Assembly (NCBI GenBank): GCA_001949185.1
Contig: BDGG01000013.1
Location: forward strand, 1,430,517-1,494,516
DNA from: Ramazzottius varieornatus
Taxonomy: Eukaryota; Tardigrada; Eutardigrada; Parachela; Ramazzottiidae
Direction: 5' to 3'
Length of the DNA: 64,000 nt
The translations under genes were made by a program, and so were the position numbers. Under the pieces are notes generated by a model. It saw nothing but the letters and a program-made list of their open reading frames with translations. It searched no databases and was not told the origin of the DNA. Positions 10,803 to 22,665 of this stretch are shown here, piece by piece. Each line of letters begins with the position of its first letter. Within the stretch, counting starts at the first letter, position 1.

Positions 10803-13800
10803 ATGAGAGGCGCCACACCGAATCCTGCCTATAACTATCCTGGTCAACATCCACATCAAGCCGTCCTACAACGTCAAGCACCTCCACAAAGCTTCCAACA
10901 GCTGCAGCAGCAGCCTGTGTACCAGCAGGCACCTCCAGCATGGTATGATCCTAACCAGGCCACCAATACTCCCGGTTTAGGCCCCGTCAGCCACTATCCT
11001 TCTCCGCCAACAAACGCCTACCCTCCTCAGCAAGCTCCGCCGTCGACAACCTACGGACAGTATGTACAAGCTCCGCAGTCCAGCGGATATCCTCAGGCTC
11101 CGCAGCCGTCACAGATGCAGCAGTATCAACCTCGTCAACCTGCAAATGCCAAGCAAAGCGCTCTCCCTTACGGTCAGCAGTTTGTTCCTGCCCAACAACC
11201 ACCACAGCAACAAACGTATGTCCAGCCTCAGCCTCAACCTTTCCCTGTTCCTTCGCAAGCGCAAGCAGCACCGGTGGCTCCCACGTCCTTTACCGGAAGC
11301 CTCTTTACCTCCATCAATAACTCGGTAAAAAAAGGTCGTACCATAATATGCATTTGTTCTGTTAGGCCGTTCACGCGACTGATTGCCCAAAAATAGCTTA
11401 TTATTATTTTCACGTGTGTTTCCCGTTTTTGTCTGCGACGTGATGAAAATCAGTCTTGAAGTGTCTACGGAGTCGTGACGTCAAGTGCTGCAGCTGATTC
11501 CAAGCTGTCAATTTTCTGCGAATCATTCATGCTTGGAGACTATAAAGTGGTTTCTGGGATTGGTCAATTATAGAGCGACGAAGCCGCTCCTCCGTATTAC
11601 GCTTATCTTCTACGTTTAATTTGTAGGCAACATCGAACTCTGGTGGGTCGCATCCCTCGCAGAACCAAATGCAACAACTCTTCGAAGCCATCTCCACACC
11701 GGACCACGAGAAGCAGTTTGAGGAGTACCTGTCCAAATGGGAGACGTACTACACCAGCTACCGCGAGTACTGTCGCGTAGTCTACGACGCCGCCACCTTC
11801 GCCCAGTACGACAGGCAGTTCCAGGCCTACATGGACTACCTCAGCAAATACAAGACAGCCTTGGCCAATCGTCGGGCAGCTCGACCTCCTCCGCCACCGC
11901 CACCGCCACCTTCCAAACCTCCGCCCGCGCCACAAGCCAGACACCTTCCTCCAACCAACCACAATAACGTCTCCGGCTACCCAACAAACATACCCACGCA
12001 GCGGTACGCTCCGCCACCCACCGATTACGCAGCGCTGAGAGCACCGCTGCGCCAACCTCAGACTTCTTCCTTCGGCGAAGCCAGAAACCACGGCACGTAT
12101 GGCGGTATCCTCCCCACACCGACCTCAGCTCCTCAAATACGCTCGCAGCCCTCAGCCATCCCACACAATTCTGCGCTGTCCAATAAACCTTCCTCAGGCC
12201 CGCAGTTCTTAACGAAAGAGAATGCGCCACCAAAACCAGCCGATACATTCGATGGTTCCCGAGCTACGCAGCGCGTCGGTCAGCAGCCACAACAGCAGTC
12301 TTTCCGCACGCATACACCGCCTCGCTCCCAGGCTTATACCACGCCAGGTACGAGAATATACCCGAGTTTCAGTGACGCACATGGAGAATCTACCCCGTTT
12401 AGGTGACGCAAAGCTAGAATTCACGTTTCTGTACCCCGTTTCAGTGGCGCACGTGGTCTTCAACGATTCTTCTCATCCTCTCATGATTTCCTTTCTGCAG
12501 GCTCCGAAGGTTCGCCAGGGTCGTTTTTCAGGAAGGCCGGTGGGCAGCCGGAAGGGCCTCATGCAACCGCTTCCCTGCCAACGGAAGCGTCACGTGAGCC
12601 CAGTAGTGAGGGTGACGGATCCCAGGATGAGATTGTGGACGACCTGAATGGGTGGGGCGCTGAAACGCCGAGGACAACGAGGAATGGTATGCAGGGAAAT
12701 ACAGCCCGTCAAGCGTCGAGCTCTCCCACAAAAGCAGCGGACCTTGGAAGGCCTGTGTATGACGACGAGGAAGGCAGCGCTGAGTGGCTGCAAAAGCGTC
12801 TGCGCGAGGTACGGTGGAAAACCTTATCTGTGGTTGTTTGGTTCAATGTGTGTTTATCATCATTGCCTCTTTTAGTATACCGTGGAACCTTTCATCGATC
12901 CAGAGGCAGATGCCCGTTACGCCAAGATGCAAGAGGAGAAATTGATCGAAGAACTCTTCAAGTTACGAGACTTTTTACCGCGAGAACCCCAGTATGATAT
13001 GGGGCTGTTGGGCAGGAAACGATACAGCGACGAGCCCGCGCCGCAGCCCGTCGTTCAGCTGCGTCCCATGGACATACCCGAAGACATGGATCCCAATGTT
13101 GCTGCGGGATTCGATCCCAATGCTCGGCCACTACCCAAAGAGAAACCCAGGACGAACAACAAGGCCAAGGAGGGCAAAGGCTTCTTTGGCAAGAACAAGA
13201 TGCCGGAAGGTGAACCACCGAAACCTGCCGTTAAACCTCCACCAGGAAACTTGAGAGTAAGACGTATTCTAGAGATAGGGTGGAGGAGTTAGACGAGATT
13301 TGTCCGGAGTGTGCAGGCCTACCTTTGTCGAGTCGCGCATGTCGTAGGCTTAAATGCATGACATTTGCGCCACTCAACCTGGGCATGTCGCCCCGGCGAA
13401 GCAGCGCACGTAGAAGTAAGCTTGAACGCATGCCGTATGCGTCAGATTGCCAAGACGCGTTGACCGTTGAAGTTGCGCATACAGTAGGCTTAGAGACGAG
13501 ACTTTTAAGCCAGTTTGGTGTCACCGTTAGTAAAGTGACGAAAGTTTTTCTAACGGTTACTTGACGTGTGTCATGGTTTTGAAGGTACTGACGCAGCCTG
13601 ATGCAAGTCACGAAGACGAGGAGATCGACTCTGAGGTTCCGTTCAATCAGAAGAAGCAGCAACCAGGACTGAGGCCAGGCTTGGCTGGTTTCGCCCCACT
13701 AGAAGTCATGATGGCTGCTGGACTGATGAGGCCACCCAAGATGTCCTTCCCCGGAGGCTTCGGCGTACCGTTCGGCATGGCGGGAGCCAATGCAGCGTTC

Positions 13801-16800
13801 GCTTCACAACCACCAGCAGCTCGCGTAAGAACGGCTGTGCTACCAAGTGGCATTGCTCTGCTAACTCCGGGTTTTGATTGATAGAATGCAACGCCAGTTC
13901 GGCCAGCCAAACGTCCCACGAAACCTTCGAACCTGCCACCGGACGCAATGGAGAAGGCCGGTCATGCGCGGAACCTGATGAAGGCTCTAAGTCAAGACCG
14001 GCCGGTGAGCGTCAACGAGCTGCTGTGCATCATCAACTCGGTGAAGACGGAAGCCCTGCTGAAGAATGAGCAAGCGGAGCAAGAGCGCCAAGGCAACCAA
14101 CCTTCCGCTTCCACTTCGTCCAACAACCTGATGATCCAACCAGACGTCCTTCGACAAGTCATGGCGCAACTCACGGGCATGTCCGCTCTGTCGGCGCTCC
14201 TTGGGCAAGCGGCCCAAGCCAGAAAAGGAGAGCCACCTCAAGCACAACAAGAACCTCCGGCGCAGAAGCCACGACAGTCAAGGTTTGAACCAGCTGCTGA
14301 ACGGCCTGAACCAAAAGCGGAAGTCGGCCAGCCCATCCAACGTCTGGCTAGTGCGGCACCACCGTCTGTTCCAATGTTCAGAGGCAAACCTACACACGTT
14401 CCCGTGGATGAAGGTACAGCTTGTTGAGTCGAAGAAGTACAATATCGCGTTAAGCTAGAGATTCGCTAATTCAGCTGGCTAGTTCAATCTGCCATTTTTC
14501 CAAGGAAGATAACTCGAACATGGCCGTGCCGGGCACAAACCTGTTTGATCACACATACTGATGGAGAATTCGTAGAAAAACGGCTGAGTTATAAATTCGT
14601 TTACGTCGTTACTGGTGGGAGTGTGCGCCACTAACGATAACGATGTTTCGCCTTCTGATTGCCCGCCTCCCAGTCAATCAACTTCTCCGGGCTGAATTCC
14701 AGTTCTTTACGTTAAAGCCCCCTATGGTTCTGCTCTTGCAGAGAAACAACCTGTGCAGACGCTACAGAGCACAGTCAAGCCTTCCCAGGCTCCCGACTTG
14801 TCGAAGCTGCAAGGCCAGCCAGCTGCCGGACAGGGACAGTCCATCTTCCGCCTGGGTCCGCCCCAACACCCTTCCTTGATCCTACCACCTCCCACACCGG
14901 TCTCCGAGCCAACTACCTCATCAGAAGCTCGCAACACGGCGGCCTTGCGGCAGATACCGCTGGTGGAAGACAATGCGAGACGGTCCACGGACAACGATGG
15001 CTACGACGAACGTCGTCGAGATCGGCGTTCAAGAAGCGACGAGCGAGACCGAGACCACGATCGTCGCAGGCGGAGTAGTCGTAGCACAACAGACCGCGAT
15101 CGTCATCGTGAACGAAGTCGAGAGCGAGAGCGTCGAAGGTACGATGACGAAAGACCAGTCGGCAGTCTCGACCGGAGAGAATCACGGGACGAGGAAAGGT
15201 CCAGGGCACACCAAGACGACCTCGATAGACCTTATGGTGAACGGCGGGCTCAGCAGAGGCTCAACGACGAACACCGAGCCCAGCTGGAAAGACGTCAGGC
15301 GGAAGAAGGTTACGAAGATCGAAGGAGACTTGGGCACCAACAACAGCAAGTACAACAGCAGCGGCAGCGGCAGCAGCAGCCACTGCAAGTTAACAACGCC
15401 GTGCTGAATCAGTTGGGTATGAATGAGCAGCAGGTCTTGGAGGCCATTGAGCGGACCAAAGCGCTCTTTGGAAGTGTCATGCCCAACGAAAGCTCGGCCA
15501 AACTCATGGCCTTACTGGAATCAGCCGTCTTTGGCGCATCAACAGGTATTGTTCGCTGAATTTAGACGGTACTGAAAATTAGAAAGAAAAGAAGAACATT
15601 ATTCGCCAGCTCGGCAAATAAACTTGACCAGATTGTTTTTCAAGTGACGCAAGTGTGCGGTGTTATTGGCTGACAGGCTGCGCCGCTTGGAAAAACGATC
15701 TGTCGACTTTGGTCGTCTCGGCCTTATTTCTGGCCTGCATTAATCTTCTGTTTTGCTTGGTAGGTAATCATAGCGCGTCACAGGTCCAGGAGCCGTCTTT
15801 CAGGCTTGAGCAGCCTTCGCAATCTTTCCATCACTATCCGCAGCAGCAGCAGCAACTTCAGGAGCCTTTCCTACAGCATCAGCCGGTTGGACGACGGTTC
15901 TACTCTCCCCCACGAATGTCGTCTCCGCGTCCCGGTGATGGTGGCCATTGGTCGCCCCGAGTGGAGCGTAGTTTGTCTCCCCACAACCCTCATCATCCAC
16001 TAGACCGACTGAACTCGCCTCGACACTTCCGACACCGTTCGCCGGATGGACCTCGTACGCGTGACTCGCCAGGTCGAAGGTTTGTGGAAGGGGGGGACGA
16101 AGTATACTCCAAGTCATCGCGTGATTCGCGGGACAGAGAGGCGAGGGAGTCGAGACGCTCACCAGGTCGTACCTTGTCGTCATTCCAGCGACCCGACACT
16201 GGTCGAAATGGCAGTGGAGGAGCTAGTGCAGACTCGAGAGCTCAGGGAGTCCTCCGTGGATTTTTCGCAAAGGCTCTGGCAAACTTGAAGAGTCCGGACG
16301 ACAAGGTGGACATGAGTCGGCCTTATGGTCCCGCTCTAGCGGATCACGTCCCGGTTAAGAAATCATCAGGGTAAGACGGGCTGACATCGCTTGTTTATAA
16401 TATGCCTTGCCAGATGGGAAGCTCGGCAAGAGCGTTTTTCCAAGTGGCGCACGCTACCAGCCACTAACACTGAAACGAGCGCCACTTTGGAAACCAATCC
16501 TGTCAACTTTCTCAAGTGGCGCAGGCTGTCGGCCAGTTACATTGAGAGCGCGAGCCAATCAAAGAACGATCTTGCCGAGTTTCTTTGCAAGCTCCCGATG
16601 GTTGTATTTGGTACTATATCATACTACATAATATACTCATAATTTTTAGGTGGAGTGATGCGGATAGACCATCGCAGCAAGGGCAGCCACAAGCAGTTCG
16701 GTGCAGTCTGACGCCTCTGGAAGAACTGATACCGCGGAAGAAACAGCAGAAGAGACTGGTGATCATTCTTCGTGGTCCACCCGGTTCCGGTAAGAGTGCC

Positions 16801-17947
16801 GTGGCCAAGAAGGTTAAAGAACTCGAACCTGACGCCCGAATCCTCTCCATCGATGATTACTTCCAAGTGGAACAGGACGAGGAGGACGTCGACTCACGAG
16901 GACGCAAAACCACGAAAAAGGTAGGCACGCAAACTCGACAAACGTATTTCTTCGAGAGGCGCATGGTCTCGCTCAACAACACTGGACAAGTGTGCCACTT
17001 GTAAAGAGAATCTTGTCGACTGTCTTTACCGAACTTCCACTTATTAAAGTTTGGAGAAATATGATGTGAATATGCTTCTCTTTTATACCAGGTAAATGTC
17101 TACCGTTTCGATGAAAAGATGGAGCACAAGTACCGCTCCGAGCTGGAGAAGCTGTTCAGGCGGAAAATCGAAGACCCACACTCGACGTGCATCATTGTGG
17201 ATGCAGTCAACGAGAAGCTGACCCACTTCATGGACATGGTCATGTACGGTACGAGGAACAATTTTGAGGTGTTCGTGGGTGAGATGCCGAAGCAGAAACC
17301 GTACGAACTGGAACAGCGGAGTACCCACAAGCGTTCAGCCAGCGACATTGCCGATGTGTGCCGGGACTGGGAAGCCACACCCGGCAGCTGCTGGCGAGTC
17401 GACCTGACCAAACTTATCGTTGAAATCGTAAGTGTGATCGAAAGAACAGTCCTTGCCAAAGTAAGATACAAAATGATGAATGTTTCGGTCAAAGAAACAA
17501 TTTTTAAGAAACTCGCTTCGTGCACATGCATACAGCTAGACCTAGACTGTACTGGTTTACCGGTATGCAGGTGTCTGAATTCGTATTTCCGATAAGTGGT
17601 CGGCAGATTGAATCTGTTTTACTGTGTAGCATAAAGCCGAGGAGACAGCGAAAAACCTGCCGCTTAAGATCTCCATGAAGTTTAACGTCAAGGTGCCCGC
17701 CAAGAGTAAGTGGGAAGCTGCCGATGAGGAAGCCGAAGCAGAGGTGCAACAAGAGGGCGAAGCTGAATGGGTTGAGAAGCCAAAAGAGAAACCTCCTTCG
17801 ACAGAGTTCAAGAAGAAGGCGGCGGGTGTGGAGTGGGTGGAAAAGTCCCCGTCAACCTCGTCAGCAGACCGAAGTCCTAACAAGTCACGCGGAAAGAACT
17901 ATCGGGCCAGATCGAAAAGCCGTAGTCCCGATAGGAAGAAACGCTGA
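10803..17947 (+). CDS. YLPM1: YLPM1/ZAP3 nuclear protein with P-loop kinase-like domain (11 exons)
   Basis: YLP-motif protein 1: a nuclear, phosphatase-1-interacting regulator of telomerase expression in mammals (known of the family). Exons: 10803-11324, 11627-12347, 12501-12808, 12876-13256, 13597-13824, 13885-14413, 14742-15545, 15764-16370, 16650-16920, 17092-17427, 17630-17947. All phases close, giving about 1674 aa. The N-terminus is a long P/Q/Y-rich stretch. Exon 2 has a helical segment (KQFEEYLSKWETYYTSYREY) and a proline run. Exons 7-8 are Arg/Asp/Ser-rich. Exon 9 has a Walker A motif (GPPGSGKS) and exons 9-10 carry the rest of the nucleotide kinase fold. The C-terminus is basic, ending RSKSRSPDRKKR. 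Exon 5 could begin 12 bases earlier (13585). A TTTGCAG acceptor at 10727 suggests a 5' UTR intron. Confidence 0.93.
12355..12462. repeat. Family A-like repeat, degenerate
   Basis: Repeated CCCCGTTTCAGTG(G/A)CGCACG-type blocks lie in a YLPM1 intron. The core GTGGCGCACG is kept but the palindrome is lost. Confidence 0.45.
14570..14655. repeat. Family A repeat, right half
   Basis: A GTGTGCGCCACTAACGATAACG arm is present and the matching left arm has largely decayed. It lies in a YLPM1 intron. Confidence 0.5.
15607..15722. repeat. Family A repeat, full length
   Basis: It starts CCAGCTCGGCAAATAAACTT and carries CAAGTGACGCAAG and GCGCCGCTTGG arms. The right end is less well kept. It lies in a YLPM1 intron. 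Confidence 0.75.
16418..16595. repeat. Family A repeats, tandem
   Basis: GAAGCTCGGCAAGAGC left end, two successive CAAGTGGCGCACG/AGTGGCGCAGG hairpins, and a GATCTTGCCGAGTTTC right end. It lies in a YLPM1 intron. Confidence 0.85.
17518..17580. repeat. Family B repeat, compact
   Basis: CATGCATACAGC and CCGGTATGCAGGTG arms with a short loop, in the last YLPM1 intron. Confidence 0.7.
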
Positions 17948-18151
17948 ATCTCGTTATCGATAATGTGACTTCTGTTATAACTTTTCCAGCTTCTGTGTTT
18001 TTGTTCTTTTATTCTGCATGCAGCAGGCTTCAACTTTCTTGATTTCAAAGCTAGTCTTTCACGTAATCTTTCGAGTTCGGACAACTACCTTTTGAGTTCC
18101 GGGAATTTGACTTTCTGTTATTTATGGATACTTAAAAGCAGCAGGCGTTAT

Positions 18152-18192
18152 GTACAGTGGCGCTCATATTCTTGTGCATAAACCCAGTGTGA
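18152..18192. mobile_element. Possible Tc1/mariner-type terminal repeat remnant
   Basis: The stretch begins TACAGTGGCGCTCATATTC and continues with a TTGTGCATAAACC-like tail. This resembles Tc1/mariner ends, which start CAGTG next to a TA target. No matching second end or transposase was found, so it would be a solo end. Confidence 0.35.
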
Positions 18193-18244
18193 AAAAATTA
18201 GCCAAAAGTAGTACAACAGAGTTCAAATGGTACTGTATACGTGG

Positions 18245-18345
18245 GCGGATGAGCTGATCGTTTGCCCAAGTGGCGCACTTTCCCAGCTGATAACAATGTG
18301 AGCGTGCGTCACTTGAGGGAGCGATTTGGTGAAATTTGTTCGCTC
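18245..18345. repeat. Family A repeat
   Basis: CCCAAGTGGCGCACTTTCC and AGCGTGCGTCACTTGAGG arms flank a short loop in the gap right of YLPM1. A GGTGAAATTTGTTCGC-like right end follows. Confidence 0.8.
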
Positions 18346-18388
18346 ACTTTTACGAGTCGTACAGTGAAGGAGACATGGTGTGGTGGAG

Positions 18389-18818
18389 TTATTTGCCGAG
18401 AGCTCCGAGAATGCCGCCACTCTTGTGATGGCTCTGTTGGGGATATCCGTGGGCGCCCATTCCGTCATGTTTGTGCTTGTTCCTGCTCTTCATGTGACCA
18501 GCTCCGGCGCCCAAAGCAGCTCCAGCCATGGCTCCTTGTTTGGCGGAGACTCCGGGAAGAACCGCTCCGGCTATCGCGCCCATCACGGCTCCTTTCAGAC
18601 CTCCACTGACAGCTCCACGCTTCTCTCTGTCGTTCCTAGTTTCCACTGGCGAACAACCTACAACCGTGACACTCTCTGTCTTGTATACCGATCGTAGAAA
18701 AGAAGGTTACATGGTGGCGGGTTTACGTCAAAAGCATGTGCTGTATGCCGGTCGTCAACTTACTGGCTGAAACGACGAGAACTCCCAGGATGAGAATGCA
18801 AAATTGGTCGAGATCCAT
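18389..18818 (-). CDS. Small secreted glycine-zipper protein (2 exons)
   Basis: Exons (minus): 18764-18818 and 18389-18675, joined A|AG in phase, 113 aa. The first exon encodes a signal peptide (MDLDQFCILILGVLVVSA). The second holds a Gly/Ala-rich hydrophobic segment with GxxxG spacing (GGLKGAVMGAIAGAVLPG, then GAMAGAALGAGAG) and a His/Lys/Ser-rich tail (NKHKHDGMGAHGYPQQSHHK). Glycine zippers of this kind insert in or associate with membranes. I do not recognise a named family, and no function is claimed. It is convergent with YLPM1 (stop codons about 440 bp apart). Confidence 0.65.
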
Positions 18819-19671
18819 TCTTGAAGATTACGCAGAGGAACAAAGGATAACGGTCACGTTTTCCGTACTTGTACAGATCGAGGGAACACGAGTCTAAATT
18901 CGAACCGATTTACAACGAAGCTTAGATTTCCAGATGGGTTAGTTTTAAAAGTAAATTGTAAAAGCTGTGGTTAGCTTTGGGGGTTTTGCGGATAGTGAAC
19001 GAGGCTGGGTTAGTCAATGCGTGTCTTCTTTGAAAGAGGAAAACTCAGGGTGACTGTATCTGGTTGTTTATTTGTCAGGCAGAACCTTTTCGGAGAAATC
19101 ACTTGTAGGCTTATCCCATGACTAATCTTACAAGGCTACGAGCTGGAAGATGCTCCGATAGCCAGAGCAAAGGACAGAGTCCAGCTTCCTCTACTCGAGT
19201 CTGCTAGCACTTTCCTGCCAGGCTTCAGTCAACAGACTACAGACCAACTTGACACAGTACACCTGAAACATCCCTCGTGGTTGTCACATGTGGGTACTGG
19301 GTACTGTATTACATACTATCTTCTCGATCGACGCCGCGTCACCGCAGTTATTTACCAGCGACCACTGTCCAGAAAATAAATCTAATGGCTGACATAAACA
19401 AGAAAGGTGCATCCGTCGCACCAAGATCCAAAATGCCTCATCTGGATATCATATAGTCCTCCTTCCAAGACCAACCTGCTTCTTCTAATCCTTCTTTACT
19501 CGTATTCATAACAAACTAGGAATAAGCCATCTTTCAGCCAAGCGAATCTTTAACATCTATCAGCACAAAATTTCCAGCGCACAGCAAACATTTCGCTTCG
19601 TAAAAACCTCACAAAAAAGTTGAACACCCTGATCGATATTTCTCAGCTTTACCAGCCATTTGATCTTCACG
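18819..19671. other. Intergenic, about 850 bp
   Basis: No coding frame with splice or domain support was seen. The left end should hold the promoter of the 18.4 kb gene and the right end the 3' UTR of the next one. Neither repeat family is visible. Confidence 0.5.
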
Positions 19672-20790
19672 CTACTCTTTTTGAGGCGAATCTCCGTCTT
19701 TACCGGCGTCAGAAGCCTGTCTTTCCTCGGACCCAGCATTGCTATCGTTGACTGCACCATTGCTGTCTGTGTCGATTGAGAACTCAGTAGGAGAACCAGG
19801 CGTCTTCTTTGCTCCACCTTTCTTCGGCCATGGGACATTTACGTTGACTGCAGAAGGTACAGGTAGATCAGGTGACTCCGCAGGACGTGGCTGGCTGATG
19901 TTAACTTTTTTTGACGCAGGAACTGCAACGTCGTCTTCTGGTGGAGACGACGCACCTTCAGCTTCGCCTTTGGGAGGAACAGCGCCATCTGGAGGCGGTG
20001 GTTGTCCACCTTTGCCTTTGTGCCGGCGATGGCGATCACGATGAGGTTCCCCACGTCTTCGGAACCTCTCGCGCCTTGCCTTGGACCGTCTTCTGCTGGC
20101 TCGTCTTGCCTGTGACGGTCTCCTGTTGCCTTGCTTTCGGTTAGGAGATTGTTGCTTGTTCTTGCGTTGTCCACCAGCTTTGCCTTTTCCTTCCCCAGTA
20201 TGACCGGAATTTTGTGGCCGTTTCGGCTTCCTGTCTTCTGAAGTGTCTGCCGCTCGTTTCAGCCGTATTAACTGAACGGGTTTCGGGATGACCAACCTTC
20301 GCGAAGAACTGGTAACGTTACTGGCCACCTTTGGGTCCTTCTTGACTTCTGGATCTGTAAGGGTTCAAATGGATTTTCAGAGTCACCGGAACATGAAACT
20401 AAAAGTTTGCTGTCCGGTCTGAGTTGTCAATGCACAGATGCACTTACGGGAAACTTCGGCAGAGTCGATGCACTTCTCCGTGACGTTCAGGTAGACTTGT
20501 CGCTTCTTCTCCCAGACGAAGAAATGAGCTTCGCATCCACAGCGATCAGGAATGCATACGGCTTCAGATAGAGGATGGCAAGTGAAGTTGGAGCAAGAAT
20601 CCGGGATACAGGAAGGTTGAAGGCTGGGATGACAGACTGACGACGCTGGAAGCTGCTCTTTCCTGGCTCGTTGGTCCTGGTGTTCCGAATCTTGAAGCAC
20701 ATGGATCCCGACCAGTACTGGAAGTCCAACAACGGTCAAAGTCAGGAAGATGACTGAGAGCCCGGTGAGAAAAACAGCGTGACACGTCAT
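19672..20790 (-). CDS. Unrecognised secretory or membrane-anchored protein with basic proline-rich tail (2 exons)
   Basis: Exons (minus): 20448-20790 and 19672-20354, joined C|AT in phase, 341 aa. The N-terminus is one long hydrophobic segment (residues about 5-28, VFLTGLSVIFLTLTVVGLPV), either a signal peptide or a type II anchor. A Cys-rich part follows with about eight cysteines and NFT/NVT glycosylation sites. The rest is very basic (runs of RRxSKARRERFRRR), then Pro/Ser/Glu-rich with an acidic end. I do not recognise it. The composition would suit an extracellular or lumenal protein that binds an acidic partner; that is inference. Confidence 0.6.
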
Positions 20791-21626
20791 GATGACGAGC
20801 AGTGGTGTGGAACTGCAGATAACGACGAAATACAGTATAATATCATGTAGGTACTCTACTCATGGTCCAGCGACCTGCCTTGGGAAGATAAGGCAGGTCT
20901 TCTGACGGGATGAATTTTAATGGTGAATGGCGAGCAGCTATGAAAAAGCATTACATGGAATCAGGGACGAATGTGCGCAACCCGGATGCATCTAAGCTCC
21001 TTCGAATGTCATTATCAAGAGTGTGTGGAGTGTTTGGTGGAATGAGGATCATGACAGAGAATATATTGAAAAAATGTTTCCCATGAATCAAGAGTTGACG
21101 GTGTTAGTGAGAGACAGCCATTCAGTTCACAAATGTCCGCAGAGTTGGGGTATGCTCGATGATATTAAGTTATCCTGAGGCTGAAACGTCCGGGTAACTC
21201 GTACTGGCAAAGTGTACGACACGATTTATCGAACACGGTGCTCGACCTACCGTATGCCTGAACGATGGTCAAGTAACTCACCGTTACTCTAGAATATTGT
21301 CGATAATTTAGAACTCGCCAAAAAAACTCGACCAAATCGCCTGCTCAAGTGGGGCACGCTTCCAGCCAAAACTACCGACAGCGTGCGCCACTCGGGAAAA
21401 CGAAATGGCCGAATTTGTCTTCATCTCTCTCGTGCAGTGCAAAAAGAGGTAGGTGTACGAGGTAGAACTTTCTCTTTACTACAAAACACAAGTCACACAC
21501 AAAAATCGAAAGGGCTGATACGAAATTCTGGGATGAAAACAGAAAACAGTCAGAAAATTTCTTATCCACCAGCCAAGATTTCTGCCCACAAAAAGGATTC
21601 GACTTCTGGAGGTGGGGAAAGTTGAT
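20791..21626. other. Intergenic, about 840 bp
   Basis: It contains one family A repeat (21308-21428). Otherwise I see no gene. ACCTGCCTTGGGAAG and AAGGCAGGT near 20875-20900 form a small hairpin. Confidence 0.5.
21308..21428. repeat. Family A repeat, full length
   Basis: GAACTCGCCAAAAAAACTCG left end, CAAGTGGGGCACG and GCGTGCGCCACTCG arms, and an AATGGCCGAATTTGTC right end. It lies in the gap left of SSR3. Confidence 0.8.
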
Positions 21627-22178
21627 CTATTTCGTACCCGTAGAGAGTAAAGCCACTAGTCCAGCGCTACCCAGGGAAGACAAGCCATAATTCATGAGAG
21701 GGTTAGCCGTACGCAAGATGACAAAGGACAAAACGACAGTGCCAAAGAGATACAACAGGTTGTTGTAGAAGAGCGAATAGGTAGTGGCTTCGTAGTCTGC
21801 AATCTCGTTCTTTTTCCACAGGATGCGCTCGTCCTTCTCCTTCTTGGTCACCTTTTTGTCATCCTGCAGTTGCTTGTTGATCTCGCGAGCGATTCCCTCC
21901 TCGCGTTTCTGGGCAATGCGATGCTTCAGGCCAAACTTGGTGTTCTTGTAGGCGAAGGCTATCAACCAGGCCGACGCAGCCGACACCAAGATGTAGGCCA
22001 ACCAGTACACCGACAAGTCCATGTGGTGGATACGCCAGAACAACCAGATGGGAGTCAGTGCTGCTAGACCTCCACTACCGTAGAAGAGCGCGGAAGAACG
22101 AACGCTGACATGGCGAGAGAAGTCCTGCAGCAGCAATTCCTCTTCCTGCGTCAGCTTTGAGCCTCCTTTCTTCGACAT
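21627..22178 (-). CDS. SSR3: Translocon-associated protein subunit gamma
   Basis: TRAP gamma, an ER membrane protein beside the Sec61 channel that helps signal-sequence insertion. The coding part is one exon of 183 aa (human 185). It has the family's LLLQDFSR N-terminus, four predicted membrane segments (about 30-48, 53-73, 133-155, 158-178), the cytosolic loop EKDERILWKKNEIADYEATT and the C-terminus LVALLSTGTK. The start ATG follows a TTGCAG acceptor, and a GTAAGA donor lies at 22242, so the 5' UTR has one intron (22184-22242). It is divergent from PDCD2. Confidence 0.96.
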   Translation of the reverse strand: MSKKGGSKLTQEEELLLQDFSRHVSVRSSALFYGSGGLAALTPIWLFWRIHHMDLSVYWLAYILVSAASAWLIAFAYKNTKFGLKHRIAQKREEGIAREINKQLQDDKKVTKKEKDERILWKKNEIADYEATTYSLFYNNLLYLFGTVVLSFVILRTANPLMNYGLSSLGSAGLVALLSTGTK

Positions 22179-22665
22179 TTTGCCTGCAAGCACAAAGACC
22201 ATTTCAATTGCAACCAAGCTTGCCTGTATGTTTAAGTCTTACCTTCCAGATGATCAGTACCTCAGCGTCGATTAAACAAGCAAGCAGTAAGTTGATGGCA
22301 GCGAGGAGGATACCGGATGCAAATGCGTGGAAGAGAAAATCAGTAACAAAGTCAAACTGGCTAAGCCGGATTCCAATGAAATTAATTTTATTTTTCTTCC
22401 ACGTTGGCATGTGTTGGAGTTTGGCGAAGCGGCTTTAACGGAAGGTTGCCACCGCCTCGCTCCATTAGCCGAGTATCCCGCCCCGCATAGCTAGTCAGCT
22501 GGGTGTTATTTCGCAATCAATCAAATGATTCAGAAATTCTTTTATTATTCTCGGAAGTCGGAACGGACCGGAATTGCTTCTTCTGACGTCCTGACGTGCC
22601 TTACTTTTTTTACTTGTAGTTTCAGGTGGACAGGAGGTGGGAGACACTGCCTGAAAAGTCTCAGG

